A stretch of DNA of 64,000 bases from Amaurobius ferox (GCA_951213105.1 OX578153.1:52792520-52856519); one strand, 5' to 3'. Positions 11,261-22,172 are shown, counted from the first letter of the stretch. The notes: a model not told the origin generated them from the sequence alone. A program made the numbers and translations.

Positions 11261-11296
11261 TAGGTCGGACGGTCTGGGTCTCAACAACAACAACAA
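11261..11296 (+). repeat. SINE/LINE tail fragment between target duplications
   Basis: Only the last 36 bases of the SINE (TAGGTCGGACGG.. with CAACAA repeats), flanked by CACTGTCATTTGCC at 11247-11260 and 11297-11310. Looks like a severely 5'-truncated retrotransposed copy. Confidence 0.7.
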
Positions 11297-11310
11297 CACT
11301 GTCATTTGCC

Positions 11311-11509
11311 ATTTGCACGCTGCCACAACTGCCGCCGTGTTCATGCGGAGTACGATCACGTTAAACATGTGGGTCCGTAAGTCCTTCCGAGAGGTTGGTG
11401 GTAGGGGAAGGAGGGTACGGTCCCTGTGGATGCCTCCCCCACTGGGTTCCGTCTAAATTGGGTGGCACTTCCCGGCTGTCCAAACAGTTACCTTACACCT
11501 TTATGGTAG
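11311..11509 (+). mobile_element. SINE body, interrupted by the LINE (3' end at 18732-18761)
   Basis: The tRNA head is reduced to a few bases, then the body CTGCCGCCGTGTTCA..GGTTGGTGGTAGGGGAAGG follows. It stops at ACACCTTTATGGTAG, where a tail fragment and then the LINE are inserted. The remaining SINE tail continues at 18732 after another copy of the same 15-mer. Confidence 0.85.
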
Positions 11510-11568
11510 CCCGGCCGTCCAAATGGATGCTCAAGTCCTTGTTGACGAGCCGGACGGCCTGGGTTTTC
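11510..11568 (+). repeat. Tail-only micro-insertion (59 bp)
   Basis: Flanked by ACACCTTTATGGTAG copies at 11495-11509 and from 11570. Consists of the stem arm GGCCGTCC (11513-11520), a loop with CAAGTCC and GACGAGC, and the perfectly complementary arm GGACGGCC (11552-11559) followed by TGGGTTTTCAA. Confidence 0.75.
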
Positions 11569-11591
11569 AACACCTTTATGGTAGCATCGCA

Positions 11592-11795
11592 CATCGCAGC
11601 GGGAAACCACTTATATCTACGTAAAGCTGGGGAAAAACACAACAAAAAAACACTAAACACTTATACAATCAATCAACGCTTGTTTTTTCGTTCCTGCTAT
11701 TTTGATCCGTGTGAGCGTGATTTCGTTGTGATTGTATAAGTGTTTAGTGTTTTTCCCCAGCTTTACGTAGATATAAGTGGTTTCCCGCTGCGATG
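11592..11795. repeat. Inverted repeat at the LINE 5' end
   Basis: Arms 11592-11671 and 11729-11795 match perfectly as inverted copies over 67 bp, except for a 13-base insert (AACAAAAAAACAC) in the left arm. The loop is 57 bp. This is either a 5' inversion made during integration or a native 5' UTR fold-back. Confidence 0.85.
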
Positions 11796-12419
11796 TTTGG
11801 TTGGTGAAAAATCCTTTATTGTATTTTCAAAACATTCCATTTCATTGTTCTATTGTATTTCAAGTATCCATTGTATTGGGATTCATTGCAAAAGTGCTCA
11901 AAACGACCTTTTGCTACATCTGTTTAAACCTTCTAATTTTAACTTTAACTATATTTAAATTGCATAATTATATACCTTGATATGTTTACTACACTAAATG
12001 ATATGTTTTTAGCCATCCCTGTTCCTGTATATATTGTAAATTTGCATTTTTAAAACTGTTGTTTTTCACTTTTGTCGTATTCTGTTTCCAATACTTCGAA
12101 TCCCCCCTTACTTTTGATAATGTACCTCTCCCATGTCTTAAACAGCAGGTGTTCTCGGCAGGTGTTGGAATATTCCTACTTTACTTTCAACCTGTTGTCC
12201 TCTTCTTCTCTTGGTCGGCGATTTTTCGCCTCTTCTTCCCTGTAAAACTCATTCTCATTGAGTTTCCTATTGAATTTTCACATTTTATTTTTTAATTTAA
12301 ATAAAAACTTATATATTTCTTATCCGTTCGGCATCAAGAGCCCGATTGCCATCTTTAATCTTCTAAAAAAGTTTGGAACTTCTGGCACTTCGAGTTCGAT
12401 TTTTCTTTTGTGGCAACAG

Positions 12420-12580
12420 TAAAGTTTGATCATTTCTGTCACATTTTCGTCATTTATGTCACGTCTCCGAAATGTGTCATTTCTGTCACGCTTTTAATTT
12501 TTGTCATTTCGGTCGCGTCTCCTGAATGACTTGCTTGTCGTTCCTATCATTTCTATATCGTCATCCCGGTCACGCATTTA
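12420..12580 (+). repeat. Short direct repeats in the LINE 5' UTR
   Basis: Five or so degenerate copies of a TCATTTCTGTCACG(TCTCC) motif lie between 12430 and 12575. Reiterated 5' UTR units are common in LINEs and may be promoter elements; that role is inferred. Confidence 0.6.
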
Positions 12581-12825
12581 TTTTCACTCTTATTGATTTT
12601 TAAACATGTTTTTGTATTTTTTTATGTATCATTATGTTATCTACAGTGTATAGTATTGATTTAAAAAATATGGATAAGCAGTTGGAGTCAGAAATTGAGA
12701 TAAAATTGCTAACCTCTTCGACACCTCAGATTTTAGATACGGAATTTTTTATGGTAAACTTCGAGTTTTCTTTCTTTCTAGCTTATTCATTGTAAATATT
12801 GTATATTGTTAAATTGATTATCATC

Positions 12826-14694
12826 ATGAATCCCAACACGTACTCCCCTTCTTCAGAAGACTTTCCTCCTCTCCAACCTACTGTATTGCATACCCCGTTA
12901 TCCCTGGTCACTGAGAGAACCGCTGCTCCTGATTCTATTACTTTATTGTGCTCAACAGAAAATACTCCAATTGAAACAACTCCCACAACCGGAAATCCTG
13001 GCATTAAATTTTCAAACTTCAAAAGTGTTCCTCAAACCTCACAAGTTTATGACTCTGCAATTTTCTCTCATTCCATCCAGCCTCCTCGTCTTCCTCGACA
13101 GTCCATCTTATCTCAACCTTCAACATCTTCTACAATTCTTGCACCGTTTGGTTCCTCGAAAACATCTAAAACATATACCAATCCAGTTTCTAACCCATCA
13201 TCTAAACCTAGTATACCATCTACTAAACCAATGTCTACTGCCATGCTTAAACCAGCTACTTCAAGAGTTCTTCTCCCGGCCAGCAAACCTCCTCATTCCA
13301 CTTCGCCAGTCTTTCCTCCTCCGCCGGTCCTTCCTTCGTCTCCTTCCACTCCTGCTGCAGCTGGCTCTTCCTCTTCTCCAGTTATTCCATCTTCTCCTGC
13401 TCCAACTTCTTCCTTCAAGCCTGATGATCCTTCTTCAACTTCTGCTCCTTCGGCAGCTTCCAGCCCTGGTTCGAATGTCACAGTCCTTGAATTTCCACAG
13501 ATCAACATAAATAACGAGCATGTTGCCAGGATCCTTCTGAACATCTCCAGACTGGAAAAATATATAGCCAAAAATATTAAACTTAACGCAACTCAGAAAC
13601 TCTATACTGAAGATAAATTCAAAGATATTAAGATCTCGTGTCATACTCTGGAGAGTAATGTTTCCTCCTCCTTGCCATCTCCACGCTCTCGACTGGCGGA
13701 CACAGCTGCATTGGAATCTCTCTCCAAATCTATCAATGAAAACCTTTCATCTTTTCAAAACAAAATAGACAATAGTCTTAAAAACTTTTCTTCATCTATT
13801 TCTAAAGAGATCCCACTGATTATCAAGAACCATCTATCATCTTCAATTACTAAAGAGATCCCACAAATTATCAAGAGCTCTGTTCAACAAACTATTAGGA
13901 AAACTGCTCCGCTTGGAGGCACTTCAACTTCTTCTTCTTCTTCTATCCCTTCTGTTGATCCTGCTGGCAACAGACTGTATTCAAGTATCCTCCTTCAGGG
14001 CAGAGACAGGACTAAAGGCAATCAACAACTTAAAAAGGATCTTTTCTCGCTCTCCTGTCCCCAGGGAGTAAATATAAAAAACATTTCGACTCTCCCTAAT
14101 GGAACTCTAAAAGTTACCTGCAAAGAATCTCATCCTGAAAATCTATTGCCCATCTTCCTGAACTCCAACATTAAAGAAAAATTCACCTTTAAACTTCAAG
14201 AAGACCGTCGCCAAGCTCTTATTATTTTCAACCTCCCTTCAGACTTCTCTGAAGAGAATGTTAAAGCACTTATATGCCTCAATCATACTACCTTGAAATC
14301 TGGAGACATTCGTATTATCAAAAACTTCAAGACCAGGTCCGGTTGTGTTAATTGGGTTTTCTTGGTGGATCTTCCTTCAGCAAATCGCATTCTAGACTCA
14401 AAAAAACTATTTCACCATTTCAGGTCTTTTTCGGTGAAAAAATACATCTCTCTGAAAATGTGCCATAAGTGCCAGGGATACGGGCACGTTGCAAACTTTT
14501 GTCATTATCCCATTGGCAACTGCAGCCATTGCACGCGTCCTGGACATACCTTTAGAGAGTGTTCAGCTAAATCATCGCCAATCTGTGTCAACTGCACAAC
14601 TTCCAATGACGATAATCCTAGACTCAATTACGATATATACCATAACACTCATGACAGAAAGAACTGTCGCACATATATGGCTGAAATGGCTTGA
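12826..14694 (+). CDS. LINE ORF1 protein (nucleic-acid-binding, zinc knuckles)
   Basis: An intact 622-residue frame. The first ATG is at 12826; the frame is open upstream only through a TTG. Residues 1-220 are proline/serine/threonine-rich and low in structure. A short charged helical stretch follows (about 230-370), then a region at about 460-540 with IIFNLPSDFSEENVKAL that resembles an RNA-recognition fold. Three zinc knuckles close the protein: CHKC..H..C from residue 546, CSHC..H..C from 566 and a long-spaced CVNC..H..C from 587. Known role of such proteins is binding the element RNA and chaperoning target-primed reverse transcription. The stop precedes ORF2 by 159 bases. Confidence 0.9.
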   Translation: MNPNTYSPSSEDFPPLQPTVLHTPLSLVTERTAAPDSITLLCSTENTPIETTPTTGNPGIKFSNFKSVPQTSQVYDSAIFSHSIQPPRLPRQSILSQPSTSSTILAPFGSSKTSKTYTNPVSNPSSKPSIPSTKPMSTAMLKPATSRVLLPASKPPHSTSPVFPPPPVLPSSPSTPAAAGSSSSPVIPSSPAPTSSFKPDDPSSTSAPSAASSPGSNVTVLEFPQININNEHVARILLNISRLEKYIAKNIKLNATQKLYTEDKFKDIKISCHTLESNVSSSLPSPRSRLADTAALESLSKSINENLSSFQNKIDNSLKNFSSSISKEIPLIIKNHLSSSITKEIPQIIKSSVQQTIRKTAPLGGTSTSSSSSIPSVDPAGNRLYSSILLQGRDRTKGNQQLKKDLFSLSCPQGVNIKNISTLPNGTLKVTCKESHPENLLPIFLNSNIKEKFTFKLQEDRRQALIIFNLPSDFSEENVKALICLNHTTLKSGDIRIIKNFKTRSGCVNWVFLVDLPSANRILDSKKLFHHFRSFSVKKYISLKMCHKCQGYGHVANFCHYPIGNCSHCTRPGHTFRECSAKSSPICVNCTTSNDDNPRLNYDIYHNTHDRKNCRTYMAEMA

Positions 14695-14853
14695 TTATTT
14701 TGCCTCCTTGTATATAGTTATGTCTTCTTTTGGTGTTTTTTGTGTATTTATGTATTACTCTGTTTTTCCGTGCTGTATTCACCTTTTATTGTGTTTTCCC
14801 TCCCTCCGAGCTTTGTCCTTTTGTCTTCCAGTTTCTTATTTTTTTTCTTAATT

Positions 14854-17800
14854 ATGACCATTTCTGGCTTACAAATTAATGTTAATCATTCCCTTTCTGC
14901 CCATTCAAATGCTTTTAAATTCGCAATTGATAACTCAATCGATTTTATATGCCTCCAAGAACCCTATATTAACCGAAACCACATTCTTTCTCCTCCCCCT
15001 GGAATTCGACAGTTTATTTCTGCCTCCCAAAAGGCAGTTATTTTAATTTTTAATCCCTCTCTTACTGTCAACTTCAAATATAAATCCTCTTCTTCAATTT
15101 TTGTTGAAATTTTACTTCCCCATCTCTCCCCCCTTAATCTGGCTAGCATTTACTTTCCTCCCCACGACAATTTTAATACATTACTTTCAGAGATAGAAAT
15201 TTTTGATTATTTAACCTCTAATTTTCTCCTTTTGGGAGACTTTAACGCCAGAGCTCGGATGTGGGGATATGGGTTCACAGACCAGAGAGGTCTCGACATG
15301 ATTGATTTTTGCCTCAACAACAACCTTTTAATCTGTAATGATAAAAACAGTGGTCCAACTTTCGTCTCTCACTCTGGTAATGGCTTTCCTGACCTTTCCC
15401 TGTTAAATTATTCATTGTTTGATTCTTTACATTGCTGGGAGGTCCTTTCGAGTGACACCCTTAGCGATCATAAATATATAAAAATTACTCTTAACTTAGT
15501 TCCCCCCCCCCCCTCCTAATTCTTTTTATCTGAAAACACGTTATGGAATCGGCAAATTTATATATAATTTCAAATCAAACCTTAATTTACTTAATTCCCT
15601 ATTGGACAACATCGGAGATACTCATTCCTTGGATTCATTTTTTAATACATTCATAAATATAACGCAAAATTGTGCAATTAAACATATTAGGAAGAAGAAA
15701 TCAAAAACAATTAGGAATTTTACTTGGTGGAATAAGGATCTGTCGAAACATAGAAACTTTGTTACAGTCCTCTATAAAAGAATTAAGTCACTCGAGAGGA
15801 ACTCCGCTCCCCAGTCCGAAATCTCGGCTGCCTTGATTAAATATAAACTTAACAGAGCAAAGTACAAATTAATGATAAAAAAGACAAGATTAGACTCCTG
15901 GAAATCCTTTTGCTCTAAATGCAGTGAAACTTTCGGATCCCTTTTCAAATTTACTTCCCACAAACATAAAAAATTTAACGATATAAACCTTCACTTTCCA
16001 GACTCTCCTTCCCTCTCCCATGATGAAAAAATGAGACGCTTGTTGGACCATCATTTTAAAGAAGATAAGGACTTCATGAATTTTCCGTCCTTCACTTTGC
16101 CATCTGAGGGTCTTGGAGTTATTTCGGATGAAGAGCTTCTGATTGTCTTTCAAAATTTAAAAAATGGCAAGGCACCGGGCCTTGATAATTTGGATTTTAC
16201 AATTTGGAAACATCTATATAAATCTTTCCCTTCTCTCCTATCCAAAATTATAAACCTCTGTTTCAAATTCTGTCATTTTCCCTCCTGTCTTAAAAATGCT
16301 AATATCTTATTTTTCAACAAACCCGGAAAGGATCCCTCTCTTTGCTCCTCTTATAGACCTATTTGCCTCCTCCCCACCTTTGGAAAAATCCTTGAAAGAA
16401 TATTTGTAAATAAACTTAATTTTTGGCTTTCTTCCGCGGGAGCTCTCCATCCTCTCCAATTTGGCTTTAAAGAACTTTCCAGTTGTGAGGACGCCGCTCT
16501 CAGGCTGATTGAAACGGTTTCATCACATAAATCTAAACATTTTGCTTCCTTGACCACCGTAGACATCTGCGGAGCCTTTGATAGTCTCAATTGGAACATT
16601 TTACCTTTAGCTCTTACAAAAATTAATCTTCCCCTTACTTTTCAACATTTTATTTTTTCGTATCTTTCAAACAGACAAATTTCTATTTCCATTGGTACTT
16701 CCCTTATCAACAAATTTATTTCCATGGGTGCTCCACAGGGCTCGGTTTTATCGCCCTCCCTGTGGAGTATTTATTTTAATGATATTCTTAATCTGAACAA
16801 TGATCTATATCACCTTCAGACTTTCGCGGATGATCTCGCGGTGGTCACTTACTCCTCTAGCCTTAAATCACTCCGTTTAAATACCAATAACCTTCTTGAT
16901 GTCATCTCCTCCTCTCTTTCAAATTTGAAATTATCTATTGCCCCAGAAAAATGCAAATCCATAGTTTTTAGCAAAAACAGATCAAAAATTAGACAGCGTC
17001 CCTCCTTTAAAATTCAAAATTACAGAATTCAAACTTCTAGACAATTAACCTTTCTTGGATTAACAATCGATGATAATCTTAAATGGAGTTCCCACATTTT
17101 TAACCTTAGAGAGAAATGTTTTAAGTTTGCCAGTACCTTTGGGCGGGTTACTGGCAATAATTGGGGAATAGATAAATCCTTTTTAAACACCTGGTATCTT
17201 TCGGTTATCGAAAAGATTATCATTTTTGGCGCGGGAATTTGGGGACAAGCTTTGACTGGGGCTCAGGTCAAAAAACTTTTATCTCTCCAAAGGATTTTTC
17301 TTCTAAAAATTGCTTCTGGTTTTCGGACTACTTCCAACATTTCTCTATATTCTTTAACTGGTATCCCTCCCATACATTTTGTTATAAATACTCAATATAA
17401 AAAATATAATTTTTGGAAACTCCGGAATAACCTTTTTACTGATCCGTCCCTCCCCTCCCCTTCAAACTTCGATTTTAATTCTCCCTCTTCACTTATCCCC
17501 CCCCCCCCCATCTTCGTATTGCTCACCTTTTACCTCTTGTTCCCTCCACCTTTTCTGATATCAATGTTTACACCGATGGCTCTGCCATTGACGACAAAAT
17601 TGGTTATGCTATTTGCATTTTTAATAAAGACACATTAGAAAACACCTTTACTTTCAAACTCAACCTTGGGAACACAGTTTTTCAGGCGGAAATCGCCGCT
17701 ATCCACTTTGCTATCAAATGGGCATCTTCTAATAATTTCAAAATTAACATCTTTTCAGATAGTCAATCCTCTATTTCGGCCCTTAAATCTATTAGAAACA

Positions 17801-18387
17801 AATCTGACTTTCTGTCCAAAATTAAACTTGAAGCTAATATTAATAAACATTTAATCAACCTTTGTTGGGTCAAGGCCCACTCAGACATCTCGGGTAACGA
17901 GGCCGCCGATACAAATGCTAAACTTGCTACCTCTTCCGGCACCCCCACCTCTATACCTTTTCCATATTCCTTATTAAAGAAACACTGTAAACTCGACATC
18001 CTAAATTCTTGGCAAAACTATTTAAATGATTATATTTCCCCCAGAAACCACGATCCAGCTAGAATATTAAAATTTCTCCCGAATGTTAACTTTAATACCC
18101 ACATAACAAATAAATATCTTGTTTACTTTATTACGGGCCACGGCCCATTCCTCGATTACTTATACTTTTTTAAACACAAAACAACCTCATGATGTACTTG
18201 CGGATCCTATGGTGACGCAGACCACTATGTTTTCACTTGTCCCCTTACAAAATCTTTCCACCTTTCTAAACCTTCTGCTGGAAACTCCGCGGCCTGGTTC
18301 TCGAGTGTCTGCTCCAACAAAACTTCTATTAACAAGATCAAAAACTGTGTTCTCATAGCGAGAGAAATTTCTAATAAAATTACATAA
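14854..18387 (+). pseudogene. LINE ORF2 (endonuclease, reverse transcriptase, RNase H), frameshifted
   Basis: Start chosen at the ATG at 14854 because the apurinic-type endonuclease begins there (MTISGLQINVNHS). The endonuclease shows LQEPY, LLGDFNARA, FPDLSLL and SDH. The frame breaks at a 12-C run (15502-15513); the second frame holds the reverse transcriptase with GKAPGLD, SYRPICLLP, DICGAFDSL, GAPQGSVLSP and FADD (16823-16834). It breaks again at a 13-C run (17497-17509). The third piece holds RNase H with YTDGS, AEIAAIHFA, SDSQS and AHSDISGNEAAD, then a CTCGSYG..DHYVFTCP segment near the C-terminus. An in-frame TGA at 18190-18192 precedes that segment; TAA at 18385 ends it. All catalytic motifs survive, so the damage is recent or partly a homopolymer sequencing error. 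Confidence 0.92.
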
Positions 18388-18652
18388 TCAGCCTGGGAGC
18401 CTCTTCTGCTTTTAACATTTTCTCTGCTCTCTGGACCCCCCTGAGGTGTCGCTTTTTTGGTGGAGGTTTTTGCTTTGGTTTTGTAGTTGGTTTTGTTTTT
18501 GTGGTTTGTTTTGTTGTGCTGTTTATATTGTATTGTATTGTATAGTTTTTATGTTTTGTTTTGTTGCCATTCTTTTATTTGTCTTGTTGTAACTGTGTTG
18601 TGATTCAATTTTAACCTGTCTTGTAATGTTTTGAATCTAAAATAAAGTTCCC

Positions 18653-18698
18653 GGCCACACACTTAGCTACAGTAAACCTTCGGGTCTGTCGTGTGGTC
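18653..18698 (+). other. LINE 3' terminal stem-loop
   Basis: Arms GGCCACAC (18653-18660) and GTGTGGTC (18691-18698) pair over eight bases (one G-U), followed by TGGG and TCAAC. The same position in the SINE has GGCCGTCC with GGACGGTC, so the pairing is kept while the sequence changes. Such tails are known recognition structures for LINE reverse transcriptases. Confidence 0.75.
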
Positions 18699-18731
18699 TG
18701 GGTTTTCAACACTTCAACACCTTTATGGTAG

Positions 18732-18829
18732 GTCGGACGGTCTGGGTCTCAACAACAACAACACTGTTATTTGCCGACATTTTTCTAGTAGGTCGGACGG
18801 TCTGGGTCTCAACAACACTGTCATTTGCA
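18732..18829 (+). repeat. SINE 3' end plus a further tail fragment with target duplications
   Basis: 18732-18761 completes the SINE begun at 11311. CACTGTTATTTGCC follows at 18762, then a 13-base spacer, another TAGGTCGGACGG..CAACAA tail (18788-18815) and CACTGTCATTTGC at 18816. The same target word therefore occurs four times around this locus. Confidence 0.7.
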
Positions 18830-19879
18830 TCTTTGGCTATTAGACTCGGCTATGATAAAGATAATCCATAAAATCACCGAAACAGCTGTCGGATTTTAGC
18901 AATTTTTAACAATTGTATGCTTTTATCTTTGCACATTTATATTGGGGAAAAAAACATACACCGTAAAATAACATATTGTTTTTAAAACAATGTCGGTAGT
19001 ATTCAGAATTTCCAAAAGTAAAAAGACAAAAAAAATAAAAGTCCATTACAAACTATTTTCTCGGGAAAATCTCTTGCGAATTGCTCTGCTCAAATCGCTC
19101 AGCAACAAATCAGCTTCCTTCTTGATCAGCATAACACAGATAATTGGCAAACTTTATACGAGATGTGTGTCTGTCTGTGAAAAAGGTATTTCTGGAGAAA
19201 ATTAAGCGATGGAAATGAACATTTTCACGATTATGTCAAACGGTAACTATAAGAAAACTAGATTTTGATGACGATTGGACACGTAAAAGTGAGGTTGTCC
19301 CCACGGTAAACGTGAGATTTATGCCAATTATTTTAAAGCCCCGAATAAAAATATCCATTTTAGCAAAGCCGCAGTCATGGGAACACAATCTCCGGAATCA
19401 TTCACAGGGTAGGATCCAAAGACTATCTGTCAAGCAAAGACTCAAATCGCCCAGAGTTTACGAAAAAGATTACAAAATCCTGTCCATCTCGTCATCTTGA
19501 GGAATCCAGTATAATCTTGCGCAAAGAACAAAGATTCTGTGAACAATTCATGGACCCAATCTCACAAACACCAGATTTATATGTCCCTTAGAGGAAGTAG
19601 GCCATAATTACAGAGCTAAGGCCATCCGCCCTGAAAAAAACAACGGCTTGCTCCCAAGAAAGTAAAGAATAAGTAAATGTAGGTACAATTAAAAGATATA
19701 GCAGGTAAAGGTGCACATGAAAGCTAGAAGAAGTAAAAAAATAGTAAAATAAGATAAAACATATTCTGTGGAATTAAAGAAATATAAAAGTGTTCTATGG
19801 AATAAAAAGTTTGGGAACTGCTCATATAGAAATATATAATGTGATAAAATGTATGTAATGTGATAAAAGTATAACTTAC
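18830..19879. other. Spacer with weak broken frames
   Basis: Single-copy in the window. 19310-19600 has a moderate G+C content and a translation with several stops (for example CEQFMDPISQTPDLYVP) that might be a decayed gene, but I cannot assign it. No transposase triad is visible. Confidence 0.35.
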
Positions 19880-19979
19880 CTCCCCAACAGCCACTTCGAA
19901 ATGCATACTTCTTCACTGGATGGAATCAGCAAGATTGAATCAATACATCCAACCCCCAGTCTTACACAAGTAGAATCCA
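19880..19979 (-). CDS. Candidate host exon (about 100 bp), unidentified protein
   Basis: A strong donor GTAAGTTAT (plus 19871-19879) closes a minus-strand frame that reads LGVGCIDSILLIPSSEEVC then ISKWLLG, with no stop. Two acceptors are possible: ATTTTAAG ending at 19980, or TTGTGTAAG about 16 bases further in. A textbook acceptor (TGTTTTTCCCAG) lies further upstream but every frame from it meets a stop. It leaves phase 2, so it cannot be spliced directly to the phase-0 exon at 6430-6530; an intervening exon or a different gene is required. Family not recognised. Confidence 0.42.
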
Positions 19980-21121
19980 CTTAAAATACCAATAAACGCA
20001 TAAATTTACTGGGAAAAACATGCAAATTATTATTCACACTCAACTCATGCTATATATTTCCTATTTTTTTCACAATGCTTATAGATTAAATAATAAACAT
20101 GTTTTGTCGAAGACGAGAATCAAATGCAATATAGAATTACAAAAGTTTGTAATAGAGTATTTATTATGTATATACTGATATAGAGTCAGTTTTCTGCAAT
20201 CTTTTGTGATATTGACTTGACTAAAATTTTGTTTCTTTACGGGAATATTTCACAATGTTCTTCCAATTTGTTTTTCTTGTAAAATAACAACAGTTCGATC
20301 AAAAAGTCGAAATAGTAAATATATGTAAAGAATAATTTTTATCCCAGATTTAACTTTCACACGTATATACTAGTGAATACTTCAAAGGTATATATGAGAT
20401 GTTTATTGTTCATATATTTATACAACTGCGATAAATGGATGATAAATGAAAGTTTACATAAGATAGGAGGTAATACAGGTAAGTTAGTGATAGGTTTTCA
20501 AAGTCATAAAGTCAACGTATTTTTTTATTCAAAAGATACAAAATTCGCCAACATATAGTATAAAGTACATAATTTCACCTCGATATAATAGAAATGGTAG
20601 GTCATTACTTATTTAGAACAAAATGGAATATTCCAAGTTATCAGTATTTTATAAATTTTTCAATAAAAGTCGATTAATCGCTTATTTTAATGAAAACGAC
20701 CAATTTAATTGATTGATGGCACTAAAGTTTAATATTATTTTACAGCTTATTTTATTTTGATTCTATTTTGGTATTTAAAGTTTTATATTTTGATATATTG
20801 ATACAGTCAAAATCTTCTCAAGAATAGTACGTAAATTTTAGCAAAACAAAACTTAATTTATAGATTTCATGTTTGTGCAGTGTGTAGAAATTTAAAAAAA
20901 GTACTGTAATGACATTCTGCAATTTTTCTGTATTTCTTCTAGTAAAAATAGATGTAAACCTTAATTTATATCTGAAATAAAATGAAATATAAAGTGTGGT
21001 TTTATTACTAACGTACCTATACTATGTATTATATTATCAAATTTAATTTAAAACATGTATTAGAACGTACTCTTATATAAGGAATATTTTATGGACGCAT
21101 GTGGATTTCTAATTTTAAAAA
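19980..21121. other. AT-rich spacer, no gene seen
   Basis: Long AT-rich single-copy stretch. The frames seen are short and low complexity. No repeats shared with the rest of the window were found by eye. Confidence 0.45.
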
Positions 21122-21900
21122 ATCTGATGTGGGCAACACATGACTTTCCTTATATAATGTAATTAATTTACTACTTTTACAGTAAAAAAAAGTAGGTTTT
21201 TCTTATAGTAGATACTAATATTCTTTCCAAGATATTAAAATTTCGACAATTAGTCGTCATTTCTATCCATTTGGCGAGATTTTCGTTAATTTGGCAACAT
21301 TTCAAAAAGTCACCAAGTTGGCGACATTCCGCCAAATTCGTCGCCAAAATCTCGCCAAGCGTTATGCACTAAGAAATAAGTTATTCTTACAGCAGATAAA
21401 TGACTATTGGCGTTCAAACACAAAAGTATTACTAAAAGTATATTTTTTCATGAATGGAATGAGCTAGTTACACGAGAATGATGTAACCTAATTTATCGCA
21501 TGGTATTACATATGAAAAGTGAACATGTTTCTCAATAGGAATTTTTTTTTATATGACTTTTTGATAATTTTTTTTAAAAAAATGAACAATATCTCGAGAA
21601 CGGTTCATGTTAGCGTTCTAAAATTTATGTCAATCGTTTTCTAATGAAAAATTACATAAGAAATGTCTATTTGCGTAACTTTATTAGTGGTTTTGATTTT
21701 TTGACGATTTTTTCAAAATTTCATTCGAAAATTTAGGGGGGTTCTTAACATTCGATTGCATATAAAAGCAATAGGCTTCCAGTGTTTACGGATTGTGATT
21801 TTTGTACCAAATTTGGTTCGAATCGGTCCATTCGTTCGTCAGTTATCGTCTCCACAGACTCACTGACACACACACACATACTTTCACACACACATACTTT

Positions 21901-21932
<32 letters not shown>

Positions 21933-22072
21933 CACACACACAGACATCACTTCAAAAATGTTTGATTCGTGATCAGGGATGCTTGAAACGTGCTCTCCCG
22001 TCGAAAACTCGAATTCGAATTTTCGACCCCGTCACAATACTTTCCTGATACATTATGTATATAAGGAAAGTA
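21122..22072 (+). mobile_element. A-type element, full length
   Basis: ATCTGATGTGGGCAACACATG head, TTGGCGA-rich block at about 21265-21365, CA tract with two CATACTTTCACACA interruptions, and palindrome ending GGAAAGTA. Confidence 0.88.
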
Positions 22073-22172
22073 AAAATCTGGTTTTCCTTTTATGCTTTAA
22101 TTGCAAATGGATATCTTACAAGTGTAGTAGTTATCCATGTTCCGTGTTATCCAAGCTAGCTCTTTTTTCACT

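Larger units (their letters stand above)
11585..18715 (+). mobile_element. LINE of the I group, near full length, inserted in a SINE
   Basis: A 7.1-kb non-LTR retrotransposon with 5' UTR, ORF1 (12826-14694), ORF2 (14854-18387, broken), a T/G-rich 3' UTR, AATAAA at 18641-18646 and a terminal stem-loop followed by TGGGTTTTCAAC. The flanking duplication AACACCTTTATGGTAG is seen at 11569-11584 and 18716-18731, so both boundaries are sharp. The order endonuclease, reverse transcriptase, RNase H with a three-knuckle ORF1 is known for the I clade group; a precise clade needs phylogeny. Confidence 0.92.

Noticed and set aside
12971..13510. Second frame of 179 residues (leucine-rich) over LINE ORF1, and minus-strand frames at 13293-13644
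   Set aside because: Shadows of the proline/serine-rich ORF1, which has the zinc knuckles.
15502..15513. Programmed frameshift in ORF2
   Set aside because: No slippery heptamer or downstream structure is evident, and the second break at another long C run points to homopolymer change or sequencing error.
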